Of a stretch of DNA of 7,890 bases, positions 1 to 6,591 are shown one piece after another. The stretch's first letter is position 1. Every line of letters starts with the position of its first letter. The notes beneath the pieces are model-generated. The model did no database searches. It saw only the letters and a program-made list of their open reading frames with translations, and was not told the DNA's origin. Made by a program: the position numbers and the translations under genes. Location: assembly GCA_902781245.1 (NCBI GenBank), contig CACZIP010000084.1, forward strand, positions 1 through 7,890, given 5' to 3'. This DNA comes from an uncultured Coriobacteriaceae bacterium. Its GTDB lineage: Bacteria > Actinomycetota > Coriobacteriia > Coriobacteriales > Eggerthellaceae.

Positions 1-37
1 CAGGCGCTTTTTTCATGCTACGGGGACGGGAGGCCAC
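1..37 (+). promoter_or_regulatory. pyrG leader with ribosome binding site
   Basis: This is the only sequence visible upstream of pyrG. A GGGAGG Shine-Dalgarno at 28-33 lies 4 nt before the ATG at 38 and supports that start. GCGC followed by six T (4-13) looks like the 3' end of a rho-independent terminator belonging to a gene outside the window, but its other arm is not visible. No promoter can be assigned with confidence, and the pyrG attenuator seen in Bacilli cannot be judged from so little leader. Confidence 0.5.
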
Positions 38-1657
38 ATGGCAAAGCACATCTTCGTAACGGGCGGCGTCGTATCGTCGCTTGGCAAGGGAATCACCGCC
101 GCTTCGCTCGGACACCTGCTCAAAGCCCGCGGCTACAAGGTGACCATGCAGAAGATGGACCCTTATCTCAACGTCGACCCGGGAACGATGTCGCCATTCC
201 AGCACGGCGAGGTCTTCGTGACCGACGACGGCCACGAGGGCGATCTCGACCTCGGCCACTACGAGCGGTTCATTGACGAAAGCCTCTCACGCGAGTCGAA
301 CTTCACGCAAGGCTCGATTTACCAGTCGCTCGTCGCCCGCGAGAGAAGGGGCGACTTCCTGGGCGGCACTGTTCAAGTCATTCCACATGTCACCGACGCC
401 ATCAAAGAACGCATATTGCGCGCGGCAACGCAGACTGGAGCCCACATCGTAATCTCCGAGATCGGCGGTACGATCGGCGACATCGAGGGCCAGCCTTTCA
501 TCGAGGCGGTCCGTCAGCTGCGCCACGAGCTGGGAGTTGAAAACGTCGTGTTCGTCCATGTGAGCCTCGTGCCCTATATCGCCGCTGCCCACGAGGTCAA
601 GACGAAACCCACGCAGCACTCCGTGAAGGAGATGCGCTCGATGGGCGTGCAGCCCGACTTCATCGTATGCCGGTCCGACCACGAGGTGAACGACGCCGTC
701 CGCGCGAAGATCGCCCATTTCTGTGACGTCGACGTCGACTCGGTCCTGTCCTGTGTCGATGCGCCGAGCATCTACGAGGTGCCCATCGACCTTTTCGAGC
801 AGGAATTCGACGTGAAGGTGTTGCGCAGGTTGAAACTGCCCGAAGGCGAGCTGCACCAAGCACCGTTGCAAGATTACGTGACAGCTGCCGCCCAATGCGA
901 TGGCGAGGTCGATATCGCCGTCGTCGGGAAATACACAAGCCTGCCAGACGCCTACCTGTCGGTCGTCGAGGCGCTGCACCACGCAGGCGTGGCTAACGGC
1001 GTTGACGTGAGCATCCACTTGATAAACGGCGAAGAGTTGTCCGAATCGAATGTCGCCGAGCTGTTGGAAGGCATGAGCGGAATCCTCGTTCCCGGTGGAT
1101 TCGGGCAGCGGGCCTTCGAGGGCAAGATAGCTGCAGTGCACTACGCCCGCGAGAACAACATCCCCTTCTTGGGAATCTGCTTGGGACTCCAAGCTGCTGT
1201 ATGCGAGTTCGCACGAAACGTCATCGGCCTCGAAGGCGCGACGTCAGCCGAGTTCGCCGACGAAGGCACGCTGGCCTCGGATGAATCATCCACGCCTTTC
1301 GTCGTTGACCTCATGCCCGAGCAGGAGGACGTCGAGAACAAGGGCGGCACCATGCGTTTGGGAGCCTACCCCTGCAAGGTAGCGCCCGGGACACGCGCCT
1401 ATGAGGCTTACGGCTCGGAACTTATCTACGAGCGTCACCGCCACCGCTACGAGGTGAGCAACGCATATCGCGACCAGCTCGTCGAACATGGGATGGCGAT
1501 TTCGGGGCTTTCCCCTGACGGGCGCCTCACCGAAATGATTGAGCTACCGAACCACCCCTGGTTCGTGGGCACGCAAGCTCATCCCGAGTTCAAGAGCCGC
1601 CCCGGAAAACCGCATCCGCTGTTCCGCGACTTCATCGCTGCAGCAAAGCAACTGTAA
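38..1657 (+). CDS. pyrG: CTP synthase (glutamine-hydrolysing)
   Basis: Cytosolic enzyme making CTP from UTP, ATP and glutamine, the last step of de novo pyrimidine nucleotide synthesis. The 539 residues are the normal full length. The N-terminal amidoligase domain (about 1-270) opens with the family P-loop GGVVSSLGKG at 9-18. It carries the Mg/ATP region around Asp71 (DLDLGHYERF, 69-78) and Glu141 (EIGGTIGDIE, 141-150). The class I glutamine amidotransferase domain (about 292-539) has the oxyanion segment PGGFG at 352-356, nucleophile Cys381 in GICLGLQ, and the His515/Glu517 pair in AHPEF. All catalytic residues are intact. The start at 38 has a GGGAGG Shine-Dalgarno 4 nt upstream. The gene faces the rest of the window convergently and is a housekeeping neighbour, not part of the aromatic-compound cluster. 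Confidence 0.98.
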   Translation: MAKHIFVTGGVVSSLGKGITAASLGHLLKARGYKVTMQKMDPYLNVDPGTMSPFQHGEVFVTDDGHEGDLDLGHYERFIDESLSRESNFTQGSIYQSLVARERRGDFLGGTVQVIPHVTDAIKERILRAATQTGAHIVISEIGGTIGDIEGQPFIEAVRQLRHELGVENVVFVHVSLVPYIAAAHEVKTKPTQHSVKEMRSMGVQPDFIVCRSDHEVNDAVRAKIAHFCDVDVDSVLSCVDAPSIYEVPIDLFEQEFDVKVLRRLKLPEGELHQAPLQDYVTAAAQCDGEVDIAVVGKYTSLPDAYLSVVEALHHAGVANGVDVSIHLINGEELSESNVAELLEGMSGILVPGGFGQRAFEGKIAAVHYARENNIPFLGICLGLQAAVCEFARNVIGLEGATSAEFADEGTLASDESSTPFVVDLMPEQEDVENKGGTMRLGAYPCKVAPGTRAYEAYGSELIYERHRHRYEVSNAYRDQLVEHGMAISGLSPDGRLTEMIELPNHPWFVGTQAHPEFKSRPGKPHPLFRDFIAAAKQL

Positions 1658-1661
1658 ACGC

Positions 1662-1688
1662 GAGCGCGGCCCCGACGGGGCCGCGCTC
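1662..1688 (+). terminator. Hairpin terminator between convergent genes
   Basis: A perfect 12-bp GC-rich inverted repeat (arms 1662-1673 and 1677-1688) with a 3-nt loop begins 5 nt after the pyrG stop codon. It is not followed by a T-run on the + strand. It is symmetrical and lies between convergent genes, so it may stop transcription from both sides (the URO-D-like operon ends at 1728 on the minus strand). A weaker repeat, GAGCG 1706-1710 with CGCTC 1723-1727, sits next to the minus-strand stop and shares arm sequence with the main stem. Confidence 0.7.
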
Positions 1689-1727
1689 TAATGCATGTCA
1701 CGTAGGAGCGTTCAGCCCCTTGCGCTC

Positions 1728-2996
1728 TTAGTACTTGCCGTAATCCTTGATGACTTCGAACAGCGCCTCGACGTTCTCGCGCTTCGCATCGTACACGCCA
1801 CCGTCGAAGTCGAACACGTAGCCACCGCCCGGGGCGAACACGTCCATGATGCGCTTAGCCTCATCCGTCACCTGCTGCGGCGTGCCGGTGACCAGCAGTC
1901 TCGCCGGATAGATGCCCGAAATGCAATTCGTTGCTCCCACTTCGCGCTTGAGCATCTCGATGTCGTTGGTCTCCTCGAAATGCACGATGCACTTACCAGG
2001 CGGGAGCTGCTTGAGAAACTCGACACGACTGTCGTAGCATGCCTCGGTGTACACGTAGGGAATTGCGCCGGCGTCGATCCAGGCATTAACGATCTTCATG
2101 AGATACGGCCAGTAGAACTCGGCGTAATGCTCGGTCGACAGGAACCCATCCATTCCCTTGTGCATGGGCATGAAGCACATGCGGCCTGGAATCGGCGGCA
2201 TGGCGGCAATGCGGTCGATGATGATCTGCACGTGATGGTCCATGAAGGCTTTCAGATACTCGGGATTCTCGTAAAGGTCCTGCGAGGTGCTCATCGTGCC
2301 GCGCAGGTAATCGCTGTAGAAGTCGTACGAGCAGAACGTCGGCGCGCCCGTCATAACCGGGAAGCCCATCCCCTCGACCTCACCGATAAATGCGAAGAGC
2401 TCGGCATTGAAGGCCTCCTGGAGCTCCTGTGCTTTCTGCAGCGTTTCGATCATCTGCTTGACTTCGGGATTGGAAAACGCCGACATGAGGCCTGCGACCG
2501 GCGAAGACCCCATGGTCATGTTCATCGTGTCGTCGAGGTTGAAATGCTTCATCGGTTCCATGCACTTAAACGCACGTGGAAGTACCTTGGTCAAGAAGCA
2601 GCCGTTGAAATTGTCTGCAAGCTCGTGTAATTCGTCTTCTTCCAAAAGCTCGAACTCGATGAACTGATGCACGCCATTCGGATCCATGTCGCGGCCGGCC
2701 ATACCCGCCCACAACAGCGTCGTCGGCTGGAGCAAGTCGAGAATCTGGCCCTGGCCTTCGAATGCGGTGCCCAACACACAACCCGCATCGGGTTCGTAGC
2801 GTGTCAGAAACTTGCGAATGGCGTCCTTCGCCTTATCGTAATCGTAAATGCACTCGGCTACGGTGTAGCCGGCATCCATTGCGAAAAACGTCTGCGTCCC
2901 CCATCCGATGATGGGAACGCGATCAGGCTCCTTCAGCTCTACGGCGTCATGGATGCGCTTGATCCTTGCTGCATGCAGCTCTTCGTTCGTTGCCAT
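1728..2996 (-). CDS. URO-D superfamily protein, MtaA/CmuA-like (putative methyltransferase)
   Basis: A 422-residue cytoplasmic protein of the uroporphyrinogen decarboxylase fold. Family-like signatures are an N-terminal helix then EPDRVPIIGWGTQ (23-35), a central FMPMHKGMDGFLS stretch (275-287), and the barrel end PGGGYVFDFDGG (389-400). The superfamily covers HemE (haem synthesis) and zinc methyltransferases that move methyl groups to or from corrinoid or coenzyme M. HemE is about 340-350 residues and has a different N-terminus, so HemE is unlikely. In the methyltransferases zinc is held by His-x-Cys and a later Cys; here the matching places seem to be Glu318-x-Cys320 (YTEACYDSR) and Cys358 (GATNCISG). 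The start at 2996 is chosen because AAGGAAGGA (3001-3009) sits just upstream; a longer frame to 3059 would overlap the preceding gene. It is last in the operon, 16 nt after the Fe-S subunit. The substrate is unknown, and no corrinoid protein is present in the window. Confidence 0.85.
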   Translation of the reverse strand: MATNEELHAARIKRIHDAVELKEPDRVPIIGWGTQTFFAMDAGYTVAECIYDYDKAKDAIRKFLTRYEPDAGCVLGTAFEGQGQILDLLQPTTLLWAGMAGRDMDPNGVHQFIEFELLEEDELHELADNFNGCFLTKVLPRAFKCMEPMKHFNLDDTMNMTMGSSPVAGLMSAFSNPEVKQMIETLQKAQELQEAFNAELFAFIGEVEGMGFPVMTGAPTFCSYDFYSDYLRGTMSTSQDLYENPEYLKAFMDHHVQIIIDRIAAMPPIPGRMCFMPMHKGMDGFLSTEHYAEFYWPYLMKIVNAWIDAGAIPYVYTEACYDSRVEFLKQLPPGKCIVHFEETNDIEMLKREVGATNCISGIYPARLLVTGTPQQVTDEAKRIMDVFAPGGGYVFDFDGGVYDAKRENVEALFEVIKDYGKY

Positions 2997-3000
2997 TAAT

Positions 3001-3009
3001 TCCTTCCTT
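3001..3009 (-). promoter_or_regulatory. Ribosome binding site deciding the URO-D-like start
   Basis: On the minus strand AAGGAAGGA ends 4 nt before the ATG at 2996, inside the 16-nt gap after the Fe-S subunit stop codon. It fixes the start at 2996 and argues against the in-frame upstream Met at 3059. Confidence 0.75.
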
Positions 3010-3012
3010 CCA

Positions 3013-3813
3013 CTAGTTCTTTTCAATGACAAAGATGTCGTCGAAAACGACATCCCCATTCCTGCAGTCAGCTACGAGCTCAATCGACTCGTAGCCTTCG
3101 ACGACGATGCGCACTTGATAGCGTGCCTGGTCGCACTCGTAGTAGCGGAAATCGCCGCACCAGTCGGTCTGAACTCTCGCAACCTCGTTTCCCTGTTCGT
3201 CAGATATGGTCACATCTGCGCCGATGATGACTTCGTTGATGCTTCTATCAACGATTGTCCCGGCTATCCAACGCTTGGGAACGTTCAGGTAGTACACATG
3301 GGAGCCAGGTGCGTGCGAGGCGCGTGCGATTTCGTCGGCATCCCCGTCCTCGTCGATGAAGCGCAATGCCCCCGTCGAACAGGCGTCGACGCACCGCGGC
3401 TCGTTCCATCCGTTTCGCAACAGATGGGCGCAACCTGTACACTTCTGGGAAATGGCCAGATCATCGTTCCAGAACACGAAACCATGCGGGCACAAATCCG
3501 CGAGATCCGAACGACCGCGAGCAGCATCGGGGTCGATAACGACAAACCCGTACTCGTTGCGGCTCACACATTCGGGTGCCGCCTCGAGCAAGGGGCACTC
3601 GTCGCAGTTGCCGCAGAACGATGGCGTGTACGCCACACGCACCACGGGCACCCTGCCGCGCTCCTCTTCGTCGACGCGACACCAGAACTGCCCGATCATG
3701 GGCTGGGGTTTCGCAATGGGGCTCCAATCGTTGCCGCAGTGCTCGTCTTTGCATGCGAGCTGACAGCAGTAACATCCGTTGCAGCGGTCTAAATCGATGA
3801 GAAAGGCTTTCAT
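3013..3813 (-). CDS. Iron-sulfur (beta) subunit, pyrogallol transhydroxylase-like
   Basis: The 266-residue electron-transfer partner of the large molybdenum subunit. Residues 1-150 form a bacterial ferredoxin-type module. Motif I is Cys11-x2-Cys14-x2-Cys17-x3-Cys21. A second group is Cys67, Cys70, Cys73 and Cys82, with Cys108 in a Cys-Pro motif. A last group is Cys125-x2-Cys128-x12-Cys141-x3-Cys145. The usual third motif is reduced to the Cys108-Pro, which leaves ligands for three rather than four [4Fe-4S] clusters. Residues about 178-266 look like a Cna-B or transthyretin-like beta domain (WIAGTIVD, ADVTISDEQG, GDFRYY, YQVRIVVEGY). The transhydroxylase small subunit (BthL) of Pelobacter acidigallici, about 275 residues, has three clusters and a C-terminal beta domain, so the match in architecture is close. 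There is no signal peptide or membrane segment. The start codon overlaps the large-subunit stop (ATGA), implying translational coupling. Confidence 0.9.
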   Translation of the reverse strand: MKAFLIDLDRCNGCYCCQLACKDEHCGNDWSPIAKPQPMIGQFWCRVDEEERGRVPVVRVAYTPSFCGNCDECPLLEAAPECVSRNEYGFVVIDPDAARGRSDLADLCPHGFVFWNDDLAISQKCTGCAHLLRNGWNEPRCVDACSTGALRFIDEDGDADEIARASHAPGSHVYYLNVPKRWIAGTIVDRSINEVIIGADVTISDEQGNEVARVQTDWCGDFRYYECDQARYQVRIVVEGYESIELVADCRNGDVVFDDIFVIEKN

Positions 3814-6461
3814 TGCTCTCCCCCTTCCTCGGCCTGAAGCGATGTGTGACAGGATTTTCCGTCGACCAGGTAATCGCGCACGTCGGCGCCGTAGCTGGGG
3901 TCATAGAAACCGCGACGTGCGAACGCATCCGGATAGCGCGCCGCCAGCTCGAAGACGTCCACCTTCTCGATGCCCACCAGATATCCGCTTGTCACCTCGC
4001 CGTTCGCGTGTTTGGAAGACGTTGCTGTCGGGCAAATGTGGTTGATGGCGCCGCCTCGGTCGAGACCGCCCAAACCGGCAACGATAACATCGCTGTTTGC
4101 CCCGTGGTCCATGTACACGACGCCTTGTCGGATACGCTCGGTCACGCGCACGCCGCCGAGCACGGCACCACGTTCGTTGAACACTTTCGCTATGTCCCCG
4201 TTTCGGAGCCCCAACGACTCTGCATCGAGGGGATTCACCCAGAGCGGTTCGTATGCATAGCCGTCAGGACCCATGACCTTGCACGTCTCGATCTCACGCA
4301 ACCAGGGCACGTCGTCCATCTCGGCATGGACGCGCCACCGTGGATGGTTCGAAACGATGAGGAACGGATAGTCCTTCGCGCGGTCACTGCTCAACCGGTC
4401 GTCGTGCCCATCGCCCCGTTCAATCCAATGCGCGACTGGACCGCGCACCTCGTCGTCGGGCCACATTGTGGCAAGCGGGACCGAGTAGAACTCGATTTTT
4501 CCCGTCGGGGTTTCAAGCGGGTTAGCATCAGGATCATCGGCGAATCCGCTCAAACCCACCAGCTGGCTCTCCCAATCTTCGACCGTAGGTATGAGTTGGT
4601 AACCCCGCTTCTTGAACGCTTCGAAATCGCGTTCCTTTTCTGCAATTCCGCAAGCAGCGTAACCTTCTTCGATCTGCTGCTCGGCTGTCTTGCCTCCAGT
4701 CAAGCGCATCCACAGATTCTCGTAGACGCCGCCATGCACTTCGAGGGCGCGGGCTATCTCCTGTATGGCCTCCCAATCTGAAAGCGCCTCGCCCACATGG
4801 TCGATCACGGCCTTCTCGTACGTCACGGCGCTCCATTGCCCCGAATCGTTGTCGGTACCGAAATCGCTAACTTCGAATTTCGTGCAGATTGGAAGCACGA
4901 TATCGGCAAATCGGGCGTCATCCTCGAACCAGGGGGCCTCGACGAGGTAGAACTCGAGGTTCTCGCTGCGCAACGCATCTTGGAACTCGTTGCCGCCGTT
5001 CAGGCTCGTCGTGAACGAAGGATTGTCGGACCACAGCATCTTGATGCCTGGCTCTCCCTCCGCAGGGAAGCTGAACTGCTCGAATTGGTCGGCACGTCCG
5101 TTCGCCGCCGTGCCGCGTCCATGCCAGCTGAACTCCTCGCCGCGCAACGCCTTGTGAACGAGGCATTTCGGCACGAAGCAGTCCATGTCCCCGATGAGCG
5201 GGCCGTTATAGCACGCAGCCGTATTCGGAACAACCTTCGAAGGTGGAAGCGGGCTGCATGAAGACATGCCGAACAAAATCCATTCGATGTATTTGATGGA
5301 GATGCGACCTGGCTTTCCGACGCCCTGCATAGCGAGCAGGTACACCTCGAGCCGAGCAGGCTCATGGCTGAACGCCGCACGGATATAGGAACCGCCATTG
5401 CAGTGCGCGATGGAGACAGCATGGCTCGCCCAATAGCGCGCGAGCGCCTTGATGCGGTACGCTGGAATTCCGCAAAGCGGTTCTGCCCATTCGGGCGTTT
5501 TGGGAATACCGTCATCGTTGCCGAGCACGTAGTACTCGAACCAGTCGAATCCGTCGCTATGCGTTTGGATGTATTCCCTATCGTACGTCCCCTCGGTGAT
5601 CCAGACGTATGCTATGGCCAATTGCAAGGCTGCGTCGGTGTTCGGCAGAACGGGGAACCACTTATCTGCATGGACGGCAGCTGTGTAGTTGCAATCAGGT
5701 GCTATTGCGATGTGCTCGATGCCGCACTCGTCGAACCAGTACGCCATGCGGCTCGCCTGCTGACCGCCCCATCCCCACGAATTGGTCTCGAGATCGCAAC
5801 CCCAATACAGCATTGCGTCGCAGTTTTGGGCGATATCTTGCGCCGTGTTGGTGGAATGCGTGTTCTGGCCGACGGGGTCCATGCCCCATGCATGCTTGGC
5901 ACCCCAGTACCAACCCTCCCAGCTATCGGGATTGCGAGCTTGCATGACGTAGCCGCCACACAGGTCGAGGAGCCGCGTCATGCAGCCATGGGGCGTGTGA
6001 ATAGCCTTGCTCTCGCCGTGCCCGTCTCCTTGGCACAGGATGGAATGCGGGCCATACGCCTCGTGGACGCGCTTGATCTCTGCTGCGATGATGCGCGTGG
6101 CCTCATCCCAGCTGATGCGCTCGTATTTGCTCGTACCGCGCGTTTCTGGATGCCGTTCGCCATCTGGATTCCAATCGATGCGCTTCATCGGGAACGGGAT
6201 GCGGTTGGGCGAATAGGTACGGCACTTGTACACGAGCGGGAACGGAGGCGTGTACGACTTCATTCCTGGCTCGAACACGGTGCCGTTTCGGCCTGTGAGC
6301 TTCCAATAGTTGAGTTCTTCCTTTGTGTAATCTTCGTCGAAATGGACGGGACGGATTCGCGCGACCTTCCCATCGAGCGCGTCGACGGCAACGATGTTCG
6401 CACCGCCCCCAAAGGACTCCAGCCCCAAGTTGTGCACAGCCGTGTCATCGGACAATCTCAT
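3810..6461 (-). CDS. Molybdopterin oxidoreductase large subunit, pyrogallol transhydroxylase-like
   Basis: An 883-residue catalytic subunit of the DMSO-reductase superfamily, expected to bind Mo with two molybdopterin guanine dinucleotides. It lacks the N-terminal Cys motif for an Fe-S cluster (the only Cys in the first 100 residues is Cys80) and has no Tat signal, so it should be cytoplasmic. Both traits, and the size (about 875 residues), fit the transhydroxylase large subunit (AthL) of Pelobacter acidigallici. GDGHGESK (145-152) and NPDSWEGW (177-184) match the places of that enzyme's His144 and Asp174-Ser175-Trp176; Ser175 is its Mo ligand, which makes Ser180 the predicted ligand here. 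Later cofactor-domain landmarks are MLWSDNPSF (475-483), ADIVLPICTKFE (519-530), SNHPRW (704-709) and WVNPLDAESLGLRNGD (741-756). The ATG at 6461 is preferred over a GTG at 6479 because GGAGG lies 5 nt upstream. Reductive catechol dehydroxylase or acetylene-hydratase-like activity remains possible. The exact substrate is not shown. Confidence 0.9.
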   Translation of the reverse strand: MRLSDDTAVHNLGLESFGGGANIVAVDALDGKVARIRPVHFDEDYTKEELNYWKLTGRNGTVFEPGMKSYTPPFPLVYKCRTYSPNRIPFPMKRIDWNPDGERHPETRGTSKYERISWDEATRIIAAEIKRVHEAYGPHSILCQGDGHGESKAIHTPHGCMTRLLDLCGGYVMQARNPDSWEGWYWGAKHAWGMDPVGQNTHSTNTAQDIAQNCDAMLYWGCDLETNSWGWGGQQASRMAYWFDECGIEHIAIAPDCNYTAAVHADKWFPVLPNTDAALQLAIAYVWITEGTYDREYIQTHSDGFDWFEYYVLGNDDGIPKTPEWAEPLCGIPAYRIKALARYWASHAVSIAHCNGGSYIRAAFSHEPARLEVYLLAMQGVGKPGRISIKYIEWILFGMSSCSPLPPSKVVPNTAACYNGPLIGDMDCFVPKCLVHKALRGEEFSWHGRGTAANGRADQFEQFSFPAEGEPGIKMLWSDNPSFTTSLNGGNEFQDALRSENLEFYLVEAPWFEDDARFADIVLPICTKFEVSDFGTDNDSGQWSAVTYEKAVIDHVGEALSDWEAIQEIARALEVHGGVYENLWMRLTGGKTAEQQIEEGYAACGIAEKERDFEAFKKRGYQLIPTVEDWESQLVGLSGFADDPDANPLETPTGKIEFYSVPLATMWPDDEVRGPVAHWIERGDGHDDRLSSDRAKDYPFLIVSNHPRWRVHAEMDDVPWLREIETCKVMGPDGYAYEPLWVNPLDAESLGLRNGDIAKVFNERGAVLGGVRVTERIRQGVVYMDHGANSDVIVAGLGGLDRGGAINHICPTATSSKHANGEVTSGYLVGIEKVDVFELAARYPDAFARRGFYDPSYGADVRDYLVDGKSCHTSLQAEEGGEQ

Positions 6462-6466
6462 GGACG

Positions 6467-6471
6467 CCTCC
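6467..6471 (-). promoter_or_regulatory. Ribosome binding site deciding the large-subunit start
   Basis: GGAGG on the minus strand is spaced 5 nt from the ATG at 6461. The alternative in-frame GTG at 6479 lies upstream of this site and would place it inside the coding region, so 6461 is the better start. Confidence 0.8.
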
Positions 6472-6494
6472 AATCGCACTGTTGTTGCGCCTCG

Positions 6495-6523
6495 ATTATC
6501 CGTTAGTGCGGTTTAAGCAAACC
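6495..6523 (-). promoter_or_regulatory. Possible promoter -10 and operator palindrome of the operon
   Basis: In the 130-nt gap between the regulator and the large subunit, GATAAT (6495-6500, minus strand) resembles a -10 element 33 nt before the ATG. No good -35 is found at 15-18 nt spacing, as is common for activator-dependent promoters. Just upstream, GGTTT (6510-6514) and AAACC (6519-6523) form a 14-bp inverted repeat with a 4-nt centre, a candidate binding site for the LysR-type protein. It is weak on sequence alone. Confidence 0.3.
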
Positions 6524-6591
6524 CCAACACTGTCTGAAGGCGGGGCCAACCATAAGTTGCGACTTGAAGCGATACGAGTCAGTAATGATGA

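Noticed and set aside
1728..2996. Assignment as HemE (haem biosynthesis)
   Set aside because: The protein is longer than HemE, has a different N-terminus and carries Cys residues at methyltransferase-type metal positions; the gene also sits in a catabolic-type operon.
2997..3059. Upstream extension of the URO-D-like protein to an ATG at 3059
   Set aside because: It would overlap the end of the Fe-S subunit, adds a non-family N-terminus, and ignores the good ribosome binding site directly before 2996.
6462..6479. GTG start at 6479 for the large subunit
   Set aside because: The GGAGG at 6467-6471 is placed for the ATG at 6461 and would be inside the gene if 6479 were used.
5364..6506. Long + strand open frame opposite the large subunit (also 1695-2630, 2908-3792, 3813-4781 on +, and 287-1192 on - opposite pyrG)
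   Set aside because: All lie antisense to genes with clear family motifs, give no recognisable domains, and are expected by chance in GC-rich coding DNA with biased codon use.
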